A stretch of DNA of 64,000 nt, taken from contig OY744472.1 in assembly GCA_963556145.1 (NCBI GenBank), positions 2,790,001 to 2,854,000 on the forward strand. The letters are read 5' to 3'. Positions 31,284-44,189 of this stretch are shown one piece after another. The translations under genes were made by a program, and so were the position numbers. The DNA comes from Hygrocybe punicea (taxonomy: Eukaryota; Basidiomycota; Agaricomycetes; Agaricales; Hygrophoraceae). A model generated the notes under the pieces. The model was not told where the DNA came from and did not search any database. It was given only the letters and a program-made list of their open reading frames with translations. The first letter of the stretch is position 1; each line of letters begins with the position of its first letter.

Positions 31284-31881
31284 TGTAGAGGCTCTGGGCC
31301 CTCTAGACCCGAATCCTCTTCATATCCCACTTCGTCCCCGTCCAGTCCCATTCACGTATCATCGATTCCACCCGATTCCGGTCCTTTCCGTCAATTCCGC
31401 TCCGGATTCCGCCTCTGGAATCGTTCATACTCAAGATGTGATGTCTCTAACGACCCAGAATCAGTACGTATATAGTTACATATGATATATCTTCGTTTCC
31501 CGTTACTTAGTACATAGCACCATTCCTCCTATACTCCACTCCACTCCTCTACCATCAGTTACAGCCTTCGCTTGTAGTACCTAGTTACTACAGCACAGGA
31601 TCACTCCCAGTAGTATAAAAGATGCACCCTTATACTACAACATTATTATCATATCCCACCATATCATATTGCATCCCTTCAGTTCTATTTCTTAGTCCTC
31701 GCCTCGTATCATCTCATCAGTCTTCGTATTCCACTCTCTTCACTTCCCCTCTGATCCAGAACCCTGGATTTGGGTTGGATTGACTAGACTACATAGACAC
31801 TAAACTCCTCTGATCACTTCTTAGCTGATCACCCTTTTCGTAGATTCCCATTTCGGGTCTACAACAGAACTCGCCATCACA
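31284..31881 (+). repeat. 5' LTR of element G
   Basis: 598 bp, closely similar to 54217-54814; TATAAAAG near 31615 gives the transcription direction. Confidence 0.9.
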
Positions 31882-32076
31882 ACTGGAGCCCACCGCGAGG
31901 AGTTTATTTCTTTCTGTCTTTTCATACCCTCCCCACGGTCGGCTTTGACTTTCATGACGTTTCCCTCTTCTACCCGACTCTAGTTATTTAGTTCCGCATA
32001 CGACTTCGACCTCGACCTCGAACCTCCTCGACCCAACCTGCTTTCCGACCCACATCCCGATTTAGACATTCCCGAT

Positions 32077-33747
32077 ATGACGTATGGATTCATGCCTCTC
32101 CGAGGTGATCCCTCAGCCCCGACATTCGACGGAAACGAACTCGACCTCCCCCGCTTCTTCGACGAAATCGACATACTCGGTTCCGATTGTGGACTCACAG
32201 ACGCTTTGAAGATTCGCTACACGCTACGGTACCTCAACAACAACGATTACGAACTCTGGTCGACACTTCCTGCCGCTTCCGCTAAAGACTTCATCGCTAT
32301 CCGACGTGCCATCTTCGACTTTTATCCCGGTGCTACGGATTCCATCCGGTATATGATCTCGGATCTCGATCAACTTACACAACGACAATCGGCTTACGGT
32401 ATAGAGAACAAAGCGGACCTAGGACAATATTTCCGGGATTTCATATGCATTTCCGGTGTCTTGTTTGACAACGGCCGTCTAACGGATAAGCAACGGAACA
32501 CATACTTCGCCAACTCAGACCTTCGTCTATGTATTGAAGAATGCCTCCATTACCTTCTTCCTGACCATTACCACGACGATCCGTACCCGCTCGACGTTTT
32601 CCACGATGCCGTCTTATTCCTACTTTCCGGTTATCGCTCCATTCCGAAATCCCCTTCCCTTGCCGTTACCATCTCTAGTCCCGATTCCGGTCCCAGTCCC
32701 CCACCCGTCATAGCTTTGTCATCTCCGGTCCCAATTCTGACCTCGATCCCGCCCACCGTCGTTCGTTCCATTGCCCATGTTCATTCCGGTCCTACGTATA
32801 CTCCGTCCCCTTTATCGCATATTCCGTCCCTGTCCATTCCGGTGCCCGTCGAGACCGTCATTTGTTTACAGGTATTGTCGTCCAGTCCCGTGTCATCCCC
32901 GTCCAATCCCATTCCCGATTTATCAATGCCGGTCACCGATTTATCCAATTCATTTCCTATTTCGTCCACGTCGTCTCCGGATTCGACCCCTCTGCTTTCC
33001 GTCCATGAACTCGTACCGGACCCGCTCCCATTGTCATCGGATTCTCCAGAAATAGACATTCCATCCCCGATATTGCCGCCATATTGTCCTCCGTCACCGT
33101 CTATCGAGATTCCGTCGACTTTGGTTGAGTATTCCGTACCCATTCCCATTCCGGACTCCATTCCACCCCTTGTATTTGATTTCAATTCCGGTTCCAATTC
33201 TGTTATGTCGACCCCTTCGTTCCCGGTTCCCCTCGTCGTTTCCGCTCCTGTATCGTTGTCGGTTCTGTCTTCGCCCGCTTGGGGCACCCCTTTGTTTTTA
33301 GACCCATCACGCGGCACACCCCTTATATGGGATCGTGTTGGTGTCGGCACTCCGGTTCTCAATTTTATTTTATTCCTCGTTTCCGTCTTCATTCTACTTT
33401 GTGATCGCATTCTGGACCTCCACCCCCTTGACACCTCGTTCGAATATTTGCAAGAAGTTCTCCGCCTCCTCTCGTCGTTCCGCCTCCGACCTTCTTTCAG
33501 AAACTCTTGTGGGGATATAGACCCGTTTCCGTCTCCTATTTTTGCGTTTTCATCCTCCGTTCCACTTTCCGTTCACGTTCCCGGTTCTCACTTGTTTATA
33601 TTTTCGTTTCCATTTCTAGTTTCCTTTGTTTCCTGCTCGTTCCGGACCTGTTTCGTTTCCGTTGTATTCCGGTCCGGTCCTCCTCCTCGACCCCCAGATT
33701 CCGGTTATCTTATCTCGTCATTCCGTTTCCCTCTTGTCCGTTTATAG
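32077..33747 (+). CDS. Gag-like protein of element G, 556 aa
   Basis: It begins about 195 bp after the 5' LTR. Residues about 1-190 form the gag-type helical domain common in basidiomycete Gypsy elements: PTFDGNELDLPRFFDEIDIL, then ELWSTLPAASAKDF, then DFYPGATDSIRYMISDLDQL. Residues about 200-410 are Ser/Pro/Ile low complexity. Around residue 425-450 lies a hydrophobic segment (VLNFILFLVSVFILLC) that could cross a membrane, followed by a Phe/Ser-rich tail that may be out-of-frame sequence. No zinc knuckle, protease or polymerase follows. Confidence 0.7.
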   Translation: MTYGFMPLRGDPSAPTFDGNELDLPRFFDEIDILGSDCGLTDALKIRYTLRYLNNNDYELWSTLPAASAKDFIAIRRAIFDFYPGATDSIRYMISDLDQLTQRQSAYGIENKADLGQYFRDFICISGVLFDNGRLTDKQRNTYFANSDLRLCIEECLHYLLPDHYHDDPYPLDVFHDAVLFLLSGYRSIPKSPSLAVTISSPDSGPSPPPVIALSSPVPILTSIPPTVVRSIAHVHSGPTYTPSPLSHIPSLSIPVPVETVICLQVLSSSPVSSPSNPIPDLSMPVTDLSNSFPISSTSSPDSTPLLSVHELVPDPLPLSSDSPEIDIPSPILPPYCPPSPSIEIPSTLVEYSVPIPIPDSIPPLVFDFNSGSNSVMSTPSFPVPLVVSAPVSLSVLSSPAWGTPLFLDPSRGTPLIWDRVGVGTPVLNFILFLVSVFILLCDRILDLHPLDTSFEYLQEVLRLLSSFRLRPSFRNSCGDIDPFPSPIFAFSSSVPLSVHVPGSHLFIFSFPFLVSFVSCSFRTCFVSVVFRSGPPPRPPDSGYLISSFRFPLVRL

Positions 33748-34489
33748 TTTTATTATGTACTCTATTTTTCTTTATGTACATTGTCCCGCATTCCGTTTTC
33801 CCTTTCCGTCCGTTCCCTTTTATTCCCTTCTCCCTTCGTCGAGTTTGGTGTCAATTAGGTCGAGTTGACCCAGGATATGGGCCTGGTTCGCGCGTAGTCA
33901 ATTTAGCTCCTTCGTCCAATGGGTTAGCTTGGTGTGGACCTCCGCGACGTATTCAGAAAGGCCGTCCGCGATCGTCGATATCTCCCTTTGCGTTTCCGTC
34001 GCCATCTTGCGTACTGCCCGGACGTGGTCGTTGATTCCGGCTCCGATCTGCGGGTGCTTGAACGGATTCCCTCGTCTCCTTTCATCCCGCTCCGATTCCG
34101 TATCCGGTTCGACGTCGGTCAACGTCCGCTTACTCGTCGATGCCTCTCCGGTCTGCAACCTAGGCTTCCTCACGGGCTTTGGTATCTTCTTCAATACTCA
34201 CTGCTACTCTAGTTAACCATTGTCACAGCAAAGGTACATTTTGATGGTGCATTTACAGCAGCAATTGCTGAGGATAGCAAATGCTGTAGTTAGTTATACT
34301 AACTGATGGTGGTTAACCTAATGCCAGTATTGGTGTGTGCTTGGTTTAACTTGATGTAGCAAATGCTGATGTAATGGTTAAACTTAAGTCAGCAAGTGCT
34401 GTGGAGAGAAAACTATCTAGTTTTAACAACTGCATTAATAGCTGGATGAACCAATCTAGTTTTACCATGGACAACACTTGCTATGGATC

Positions 34490-35745
34490 TAGTTAACCAG
34501 GAGTAGCACATGCTGGAGATCTGGTTATACCAGGAGCAACAATTGCTAGGGGTCTGGTTATACCAGGAACAGTGCTTGCTAGGGGCCTGGTTATACCAGG
34601 AGCAGCACTTGCTAGGGTTTGGTTATACCAGGTACAGCACTTGCTGCCTATTTGGTTATACCAGGAGCAGCACTTGCTAGGGGTCTGGTTATACCAGGGA
34701 CAGCACTTGCTGGAGATCTGGTTATACCAGGAGCAACAGTTGCTAGGGGTCTGGTTATACCAGGAACAGCGCTTGCTAGGGGCCTAGTTATACTGGGAGC
34801 AGCACTTACTAGGGGTCTGGTTATACCAGGGACAGCACTTGCTGCCTATTTGGTTATACCAGGAACAGCACTTGCTGGAGATCTGGTTATACCAGGAGCA
34901 GCACTTGCTAGGGGCCTGGTTATACCAGGAGCAGCACTTGCTAGGGGTCTGGTTATAATCTGGTTATACCAGGGACAGCACTTGCTGGAGATCTGGTTAT
35001 ACCAGAAGCAACACTTGCTAGGGGTCTGGTTATACCAGGAACAGTGCTTGCTAGGGGCCTGGTTATACCGGGAGCAGCACTTACTAGGGGTCTGGTTATA
35101 CCAGGGACAGCACTTGCTGCCTATTTGGTTATACCAGGAACAGCACTTGCTGGAGATCTGGTTATACCAGGAACAGCACTTGCTGGAGATCTGGTTATAC
35201 CAGGAGCAGCACTTGCTAGGGGCCTGGTTATACCAGGAGCAGCACTTGCTAGGGGTCTGGTTATAATCTGGTTATACCAGGGACAGCACTTGCTGGAGAT
35301 CTGGTTATACCAGAAGCAACACTTGCTAGGGGTCTGGTTATACCAGGAACAGTGCTTGCTAGGGGCCTGGTTATACCGGGAGCAGCACTTACTAGGGGTC
35401 TGGTTATACCAGGGACAGCACTTGCTGCCTATTTGGTTATACCAGGAACAGCACTTGCTGGAGATCTGGTTATACCAGGAACAGCACTTGCTGGAGATCT
35501 GGTTATACCAGGAGCAGCACTTGCTAGGGGTCTGGTTATACCAGGAACAGCACTTGCTAGGGGCCTGGTTATACCAGGAGCAGCACTTACTAGGGGTCTG
35601 GTTATACCAGGGACAGCACTTGCTGCCTATTTGGTTATACCAGGAACAGCACTTGCTCAGGGTCTGGTTATACCAGGAACAGCACTTGTTACCTATTTGG
35701 TAATACTGGGAACAGCACTTGCTGCTCCTCTAAATATTCATATTT
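34490..35745. repeat. Left subterminal repeat array of K
   Basis: About 37 copies of a roughly 33-bp unit with the core CTGGTTATACCAGG, then AGCACTTGCTAGG. The spacer varies and blocks of several units are re-duplicated. The units are near-palindromic in two places, as expected of transposase binding sites (inference). Because the unit is a multiple of three, it stays open in several frames; those frames are not taken as genes. Confidence 0.9.
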
Positions 35746-36215
35746 TCTAGCAGTGACCTGTGGCAATCCTTAGTATCCAACCAAGTCAAGCATGCTACTT
35801 GAAGTTTCAAGTATATTTTCTAGCTGTGACCTATGGCAAGCTTTGAGTATCCAACCAAGTCAGGTATGCTATCTGAATGCTCAAGTATAATCACTGATAT
35901 TCTTGTAGCTATGACCTGTGGCAATCTTCAAGTATCCAACCAAGTTGAGCATGCTACATGAATTTTAAAGTATACTTTCCAGCTGTGCAATCTTTGAGTC
36001 TCCAACCAAGTCATACATGCTATCTGAATTTTCAATTATATTTTCTAGCTTTGACCTCTGGCAATCTTCAAGTATGCAATCAGGTCAAGCATGCTGCCTG
36101 AACTTTCCAGTATAATCTTCTGGCAATCCTCAAGTATTCATCCAGGTCAGCATGCCACCTGAACTTGCAAGTTTATTTTCTAACCATGACTCATGGCAAA
36201 CCTCCAGTATGAAGA
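35745..36215. repeat. Tandem repeat of about 85 bp, degenerate, six or so copies
   Basis: The unit reads roughly TAGCTGTGACCTGTGGCAA, then TCCAACCAAGTCAAGCATGC, then a CTTGAA-type step. It lies between the 33-bp array and the transposase 3' end. No counterpart was seen on the right side of K. Confidence 0.8.
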
Positions 36216-36346
36216 CCCAATCTCACTTGGACAACACTTGGTTGTTACAGGGAGAAATACCAGTTGGATGCATTTACTGTAACCCATGGCAGTTTATTGC
36301 TCACAATGTTAATAACTAGATCTAACACTAAATGAATTTAAAAAAA

Positions 36347-39300
36347 CTACTGAGATTCTACATCAGAGTCACCTGAGGTGGCTAAAGAAGAGGTGGGATT
36401 ATATAAAGCAGGCCATTCAACAGGAAGATCATTTTCAATCAGGGTACCATACCATTTCGAAGCAAAAGAGGTGGCCAGGGCACCGTTAACATGTGCCTGT
36501 TTTGCTGCATAAGCAGCTACACCATCTGCAAGGTCATCAGGAAGGCCAGAGTGAGCATTACCCTGCTGAGTCCACCATCTAGCTTTCCAATCGAGGAAAG
36601 AGATTACTCGGCGCATCTCCTCTACCAACAGGCAGACTTCTTCACCCCAGCGGTCGGCTCGGGCCTTTGACTTAGCCCATTCACAACGTAAGCCTAGTTT
36701 AGCAGAAAGGGTGAGATATATAGAGATATAGCAGGTCAACCTCACATTCAACAAGTTCAGCACTCGTCAATGGACCGAGGTCCTCCCGTGACATGACACC
36801 AAAGACTCCACTCTGGCGTTCAACACGCCAGATCCACGATAATTCCCGTGTCCCTTCTGCTTCATCATCACCCTTTCCTGGCCCTTTGATGTCCTCATCC
36901 TTAAGCACTCGCAGTCGACCTCTCCAGTCTCCACCAGGATCCAATGAAACTAGTGCCGAGTGAGCCGTTCGGTATCATTCTGCACAGCGGGATGTCTTGT
37001 CTTTGAAACGGCTGATGAGTCCTCGTGCTCGTGTTGACGTTCGCTGACTCGCTCCCACTTGTGTGTTTTTGTAGTGCCCGAGGCCCATTGTGATACACAG
37101 TTGCCGACGCAAGTCGTCCAATGCATCATTAGCTTGTGCCAGACGCAGACGGTGTTCTGTGTCTGGCAGTCCTAATATACAGGAGGCTCGAAGTGCCGGA
37201 TTTAATGCCGAGGGGAGTTTCAAGGGGGTCAGTTCAGGTAGTGTGGAAATTACGGTGCTCGACGTGCCATGGTCAGTGTGGGTATGCTCTGATAATACCG
37301 GAATGTAGATGTTTCGGACTTCAACCCAGGCTTTGATGCGCCGACGCAGTACATTGCGCTTCTCATCCAGGTCTGCCTGCTCGAAAGGAGTCTTCTGGCC
37401 CTTGGCTTGTTGTATGAGGACTCTTCTGATAGAAAGGGCTAGACAGCGGCGTAATAATCAAATGAAGGTGCTTACTGTTGATCTTCCAAATCCAAACCGA
37501 TTTGTATGAATGTAGACGGTGAAGTCTCATGCGGCCGCACCTCCCCTTGTTCCAATACAGCAGCTTCTTCCTTCGCTAGCTCAATCCGGAGGGTAGTCAT
37601 GGATGTGCCTGGAAATTGATATCAACGGTTTGATTGTTCTAACATTTCCAATGGAGGGAAACTCACTTATGATCGGTTCCACATATGGATTCGGTGCCTG
37701 AGGATTTGCATTCCAATCCGTTACCATCTTCTCCCACTTCTGGACCACATCACGAGGGAATGTCAAGTCAAGCTCTTGATGACGTTCCCGCTGAATTTTC
37801 GCCATCACAATCGCCTTTATGAGTTGAGCAAGTAAATAAGTTCCTAGGCATAGACAAGGTAAGTGACCGACAGTTTAACAATATCAACAGTTTAACAATA
37901 TCAACACTAACCTAGCCCAATTATTTTGCGGAAGTTCCAGGCCCTCGCATGATCATCGATCGTATCTAGCCATGCACCTGGTCCCATTTCTTTCGTACTC
38001 ATGCTTACTGGGTTAATGTGTGCCCACCAATGCTCCGGGTCCTCCCCATTGATCCGTGCCATAAATGGGAGGAAGTTCAGTGAGAACCGGGTCTGGCAAG
38101 GGAAACCGTGGCTGTAGATGTGGAATTTTGGAATCACAAATCGTGCTGACTTCAATTGTTCCAGGGTTATGCGCATTACCTCAGGCAGTTGAGAGAGTCG
38201 TTTTGTAAGGTTCCGATGCCACTGGCAGACAATGTCGTACGAGAAAACCAAGAGAGGAAGGATGGTACCAATTAGGCTAAAGAATATGATGAAGTCCATG
38301 TTGGCATATCTGGGTGAAACACCATCAGCTTTGATGGCAACCGATGTAATTGATCTGACCTTTCCCCTTTCTGTAAATTACCAAGACCATTCTTGTGGAC
38401 AAGGCTGTGCCGAGCGCAAAGCACACCTCCAACACCAGTTGCCGAGTACCCCTGTGAGAACCTTGTGTTTGCATGGTCAACGGCACGAAGCTCGGAATCA
38501 CAGATGTTTGGCTTCAGCAGCAACTATTATTAATAGACGGCGCAAGTTGACCAGAACAAGACTGGCACCTCGATCTGGTCACCGTACTGTGCAATGTAAG
38601 CATGGTATGGTTCTTCGGGGACCCAGTGACCCCAGCCGTTGCCCAGTGGAGGGTCATTCTTGATTCCACGTGCCTTGTTCTTGAGGCGAAAGTCAGCATC
38701 GGTAGTGAGGTTGAGTGCATATAGCCAGCTGAAAACTTGAATCAGAAACAACATGTCACTTGCTGACCTGTTAAACATACCTGCGGCTTTTCGGCGCATT
38801 CATCCAATCCGCTGGAAGGTTTCGACCAGGATGGGGACAAGCCGGGCATTCAATTGCGCATTGCCCTGATGTTGTTGCTCCAGCACCTGCCGGGTCATGT
38901 CCACGGCCGGCTCGCTTGAGAGATTTGAGGTGACGCCAGATATGGATAACGGTTAAAAATTGTGGATAACGATTCTAAGCCCAAGATTAGAGCAATCAAG
39001 AGCAGAAATTATAACTCACCTTCATGTTCAGAAGACTGGTGTTATCTGTCTTTCGAACAAGCGAGTGATAAAAATCATAAGCTGATAGCTTTCCTTGCAA
39101 TGTGATTAAATGGAAAGTGTCGAGAAGATCAAACGTGAAAGCAGTCTGCGGGCGCCACACAGTGGAAGGGAACCATTGGGATCGGAGGAGTTGGACATGG
39201 TTACGTGAAGCACCAGTTTGGTGGTGACATCCACAGTACCTAAAATTAACCAGATGGAGTCCAGAAATGTCGAGAACAACAAAGTCAGATTGTAATGGAC

Positions 39301-40001
39301 CAGGGACGGAGCAGACTACACCATCGTGGCCAAGCTGAACAACTAAACCAAGTTTTTGCAAAGTCGTATCGTCATAGAAAGATCCTGTCCAATGCTGGGA
39401 CTTGTAAGCTGGTGAAAACTAGTAAAGAAAAGATGGTCTCACTAGAATTTGATGAAGAGGGAGATGTTGATGGCGTTTGATAAGGCAGGCTTGACAGTAG
39501 TGCCGGCGATGGGCACAATCGCGACACTTGAAGTCTGCGACACCTTGACAGCCATCGCAAGGTAAAGATTTGCCTTCGCGCCCATCGTGACGAAGCATCT
39601 CGTCCAGATACTCTTGTCGATATGGAAGCCACTCTTGTATGGGGCGATACTAGAGACAATACAGGGAAAACGAAGACGCATCTCAGACAAAGAGGACTCA
39701 CGGCAGCAGCCTTCTGCTGCTCGTCCTCAACGCTCTGCTGCTCGTCCTCAATGCTCTCGTCTGGCATATCACTGGGTTCGTGATGGCAATTGGATTCACA
39801 AGGTGTCTCAGGGTCTTCCAGAAATTCAGTGGTACTTGCAGGAGGTGCATGGCATTCTGACAGTGTATGTGTGAGAGAGGAGCCAATCCGACCATTGGCG
39901 TTTCGATGAACGCTGACGTTGCGTGTGATAGAGAGTTGGGGTATGTGAGGACAGGACACTCTCATACTAATGGAAGATTTTTTGTTTTTAGATCTCGCCA
40001 T
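36347..40001 (-). pseudogene. KDZ transposase with CxC2-like cysteine cluster (nonsense mutation)
   Basis: On the minus strand, exons 40001-39702, 39649-39443, 39394-39020, 38974-38781, 38728-38569, 38511-38360, 38309-37912, 37843-37667 and 37608-37476 read in phase, then 3' exons run to 36347. Landmarks: EWLPYRQEYLDEMLRHDGRE; the cysteine cluster CDGCQGVADFKCRDCAHRR then YCQAC; QLGHDGVVC; the KDZ core FSYDIVCQWHRNL, PKFHIYSHGFPCQ, and EHWWAHINPVSMSTKEMGPG; and the C-terminal LRCEWAKSKARADRWGEEV. This matches the superfamily described with Kyakuja-Dileera-Zisupton elements in basidiomycetes. An in-frame TGA at 36975-36977 replaces the codon between CAE and YRTAHSAL. The join near 37440-37476 is one base out of phase. 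This copy is therefore probably inactive. Confidence 0.85.
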
Positions 40002-41435
40002 CTGTGTGAAAGAGTCGAAGTCGAAGACAATGCCACAGTCTTGATTACGGATTCTACATGTACACGACTTTCACTGTGCATCTACCTGTAACAAATACAT
40101 TGTACTGTATATTAGCTAGCCTTCAATTTATTTTCGTATTTATTTGAGTTTTATTGGAGAAGTACACTTCACGCGGCGACGGTCGTGTGGGATGAAATTC
40201 AATACGAAATCTCTAAATGACGTCTGGAGAACTAGTTAGTACGCCCTCGTACATTTGCTTTAAAATTCATTGTATTGATTGCAATGGCGTCTCTTAGGAA
40301 ATTGGGTGACCCGAACTAACTCATTGATCTTCAAGATACCACCACCCGTCGTCATCGTTGTTGTTATCGCCGATGAGCCAGCCATCTGGCATACCCTTGC
40401 GTAACAAAGGTACATCCTTCATTATCTTCATCTTGTGATACCAGTTGCTAACAACTAGATTATGACTCTTACCACGCGGCACACCTCCACCTTCCCGATG
40501 CCCTCTAAGTCACTCTCGCGCCCTCTTCCCTCCTCCCTTCAGCCTCGCCTGCCCTCCTACACCTCCTGCACCCTGCACCTCATATCCTCCGCCGTTTTCC
40601 TTACTCGCCCTCTTGTTTCGTCTTGCCTCTTCTTGTGCCATTTTGCACCTGTTGTAGCCTCACGCGCTGCCTCCCTTTTCTGTATTTTGAGTGCTTCCTC
40701 CCTCCGCACATCCTTCAGCACCATACCCCACCTGCACTCCCCTTCCTTTGACTGATTGTAAGCAAGGCCAACGACGCCGGAGAGGGAAATATGGAGCCTT
40801 GGGTGCGAACAGGATACGCTGAGGTCTCAAGCGTGCATGCCACAACCCCCAACCCGATACTTATTTGGTCACTGTAGCCACACTTTCCCGCCATCTCATC
40901 CGGCTGCCTAACGCGCCTACACACTGTTCCTACGGTCAATGAATAAAATCAATTCCATATGATCTTAACCATATTGAGATGTTGCGACAGCCCATTCAAG
41001 CCGAGAACGGATGTGAATTGACAAAACTGAGGTGTATAACATATCATTTCTGTTGTCACCGTTGACCTCCTCCTGATTATTCACATCATACTGGTATTCC
41101 ATCTCGTCTCAGGCGTTCTACTTCTAAGTCGCCACCTTTGTCTGGTTCAATCAATATGTGTCGCGCATTGGAGTTAATGGACCTGGATTTCAAGACTAGG
41201 CTTTTTGAGTCAAGTGATTGTGAGCCACTGCCCAGGGTGGCGAACTGAATGCACTTACTATGTGGGTAGTAGTCTGACAGTGGAAACATCTGGAGATTGA
41301 TTGAGGGGTGGCGAGATAGCTACGTTCCTGAAAAATTGGGCGAGTAATATTTCGTTAGATTGCAACAGTAATTAGTAGAAAATAAAACTGATTGTTGCAA
41401 GAGTCAACTCTCGCCAGGTAACCTCACCCCTCACC
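40002..41435. other. Region between the two K genes
   Basis: The starts of the transposase (minus) and the companion gene (plus) face away from each other, so both promoters must lie here. A short minus-strand stretch at 40321-40430 (RKGMPDGWLIGDN, then GWWYLEDQ and a stop) and one at 41086-41289 look coding-like but are not assignable to any gene. Confidence 0.4.
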
Positions 41436-44053
41436 ATGGATAACGGCGAAGAACAAGGCCCGAAGTCGGAGAAAATTGAGAAGAAAAAAGGCGGGCGAAA
41501 AGGTTGGGCTACTGTCGAGCAGGATTTCTGGCTGCGTGCGCGCGTTCCCAATTATCTTGTGGTGCAAGGAGGCGGCCCTCATGCGCTGGCAGAATTCTGG
41601 TCTCTGCTGTGGGAGGAGTGGTTTTTGCAATGGCCAGAATCTGTTTCACCCGTTGTGGTGGCAGCGACCACTTCTGCAAGCATCGAGCTCACCACTGATC
41701 AACAGGATATGCTGTCGGATGCGGTTCAAGGCAGGAAATCAGTGAGTGTGTGCACTGTCAAGCTTGCCAATGCTTAACTCTTTGTCCAGCGCCTCAAGCA
41801 ATGGTTTAACAACCATACACGTAGCAGCGGGGCAGCTTCCGAGAACCGCGTGAAGGTTCTAAATCTGACAAAAAAACAAACGAAAAAACTTCAGCCAATG
41901 CAAGCGTACTCTCGGCTGTACTACGAAAAGAAATTGAAGTCGGAAATTGCCAAGGACTGGGCAGACCACTTGGTGAAACACCCAAACGATTCAACGAAGC
42001 CTGGGCCTGATCTTGCCTTTCGCAACAGGACTATTAGAAAAATGTATCTTCAGGAATCGGCGGACATTCATGAAGAAGTCAAAAAGTACCGTGAGGAGCC
42101 AGTTAGTGACGAGGAGCTGGAGGGCGACCCCGACAAGGAAATTGATGTCCAAGAGCAGCGTCGACGAGCCAAGGCCACGGCGTATCAGAAGTAAGTATGG
42201 TTATATATTGAAAAGGCCACGAGCTAACAAACCCACTTGGCAGGGCTCAGAACTGTCTCCCGTTAACGATGACACGTATGTTGGAGCAGGTGGAGTTAGA
42301 AACTGGGATGGTCGGGACTGTATTGCTGGGTGGACCTGAACCGAAAGTAGGGGGAAAGATTGTCGTCATGAGGCAAGTTCACTTGATCACCGTTTGACGA
42401 AAGCTAATCCTATGTCTCCATCAGCTTCCATAGCGGAAAGACGACGATGGGAAATGACTTTGGGAAGGCCTACGCTGGATGGTATGACAATGTTGAATTG
42501 CCATTTGTTGGGCATCTGAACAAGGTTTTTCGTGAGTCGGCCACAAATATTGAGGCTGAATTATGAGAACCTTACCTTCAAGTGCCACCAGCTTCCAATG
42601 TTTGCGAATCTCATGCCCTCCCTGGAACCACCAACCCACAAGGCGACAACCCAATTTCCCTTGCCTCCCGAGCAGGTTCTCCCCACCCCAACCTCCCTCA
42701 GCGGGCCAATCATACACCTGTCCAAAGCGAACCGCCTGGCAAAAACAACAACGAAGATAGATCCAATGCTGGGAGAGGCAGGAAGAAAAGTACCAATACC
42801 AAGGACAATGGCAAAGGGGTGGATCGGAGGTCCTCATACGAAAGAAAGAGAGACGAAAACATTAAAAGAAACAAGGCAATCCTCAACAAATTGAATGATG
42901 AATGGAAGGAACGTCTAGCCATGGGTTCAACAAGCTCCCACAGTCGCGAAACAAGCCTGAAGATCTCAAGGGATGTGGTCCCCAAGTTCGTCCAACGTTC
43001 TTGTTGCACCTTGTTCAAGTTGCTGATTGATGTTGGTTTCGTTAGATCCTTTGAAGTCAATGGAGTGCCCAAACTTACCACGGGTCGCAGCATGAATGCT
43101 CCACGCCCCATTTCTACGTCATCTCCGCCTAACAGTCCTCCTGCTGCGCCTGCTTCTGATCTTGACGGCCTCTTCGTTAATCTAGACAACTCCGATGACT
43201 TTATTGACATTCCTGAACACACTCCGAGTCCCAGCATGAATGATCCACCTGCCAACGGTCCTTCCCGTGACCTGGTTTCTGATCTTGATGGCCCCGTCAT
43301 TAAACCAAATGGTCCGGACAACAAACACTACGAAGGAGGTGACTTGGAGGATGACTTGATGGGACCATTCTCAGATAGAGGCAAATGGCCACCCTGGCTC
43401 TCAACTGCGGTTGATTACTTGAAAGGCATCTCCTCGTCACCAAAGTGGGCGGATTTGATAGCAAAGTTGGTGATTTTTGAAGGTTCTCTTGGCTTTTCCA
43501 CAACCGTGAGTGTTCTTTACATGTTTGACGGATTATTGATAGATAAGGTTCTTGCCAGGGGAGACTGGAATGTGCCAATCGGCCACAAGTTGTTCACATC
43601 TGGCTGAAAAATGGCCATAAGTACTTGGCGCTGCCGAAGATAACCAAAGTTGCGGAGTATGGTGAATCGTGGTGGATGTGGTGGAGAGCCCTTCAGCCTG
43701 AATGGCGCCAAGGAAAGGATGACCAACTTTCAGAACGAGTGCCCGAAAGTGGTGAGAAATGGTCTCAAACTTGCCGAGGGGGTGCAAACGGATTTTACAT
43801 GATCATCCTGACGCTGGCCTGGTGGGTCACTGCCTTGGACAAGAATCTCGATGACCACAAATTGGCCCTTGCCGTTGGTGACACTTGTTGGGTGCTGGAT
43901 AGTATGATTTCGTCTCTCAAGATAAAATCTTCTAACTTGAAGCGTGTATCTGACATGGCTGAGGATGATGTGCAGGCTAAAAAAAGGTAATACATGCACT
44001 TGTCTCTATTATCCCTCATGGCTCATATTTGCTTTCATAGGAAAAAGCAGTAA
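41436..44053 (+). CDS. Companion protein of the KDZ element, 768 aa, intact, function unknown
   Basis: Seven exons are read: 41436-41741, 41790-42190, 42244-42372, 42425-42531, 42583-43505, 43559-43986 and 44041-44053 (2307 nt). Intron 3 (42373-42424) has a GC donor (GCAAGT). The N-terminus has a basic patch (EKKKGGRKGWATVEQDFWL) and an aromatic helical segment. After it comes RLKQWFNNHTR, which resembles the recognition helix of a homeodomain-like fold (weak resemblance). A Lys-rich segment and a Ser/Pro-rich linker follow. The C-terminal block has NRPQVVHIWLKNGHKY, WWMWWRALQPEWR and GANGFYMIILTLAWW. I recall proteins of this layout near KDZ transposases in mushroom genomes but no function. 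Its frame is unbroken while the transposase is not, so it may have been kept by selection or simply be young. Confidence 0.8.
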
Positions 44054-44189
44054 TTGGCTTGGATTTTCGTGTTCATAGCATTTTGGAGTATTTTCCCCGG
44101 GTCGTTTGGTTTCAGATAGTGCCACATTGAAAAGAATAATTATACCCTGTGGACAGTAAACATTGGTATTGAATACTATGCATACCTTA

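Noticed and set aside
34490..35745. Possible CRISPR array
   Set aside because: Regular repeats exist, but there are no unique spacers, the units are contiguous and degenerate, and the genome is eukaryotic.
34572..35750. Long frames encoding repeats such as LVIPGAALARG and LLGVWLYQEQ
   Set aside because: They are translations of the 33-bp subterminal array, open in more than one frame because the unit is a multiple of three; no independent coding signal.
37309..37509. Plus-strand frame inside the KDZ transposase
   Set aside because: The transposase exons on the minus strand explain this region; no family feature on the plus strand.
40321..41289. Short minus-strand coding-like stretches (RKGMPDGWLIGDN...GWWYLEDQ; 67-aa frame at 41086-41289)
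   Set aside because: They read like protein but have no recognisable family, no clear start and no connection to the neighbouring genes; left unannotated as genes.
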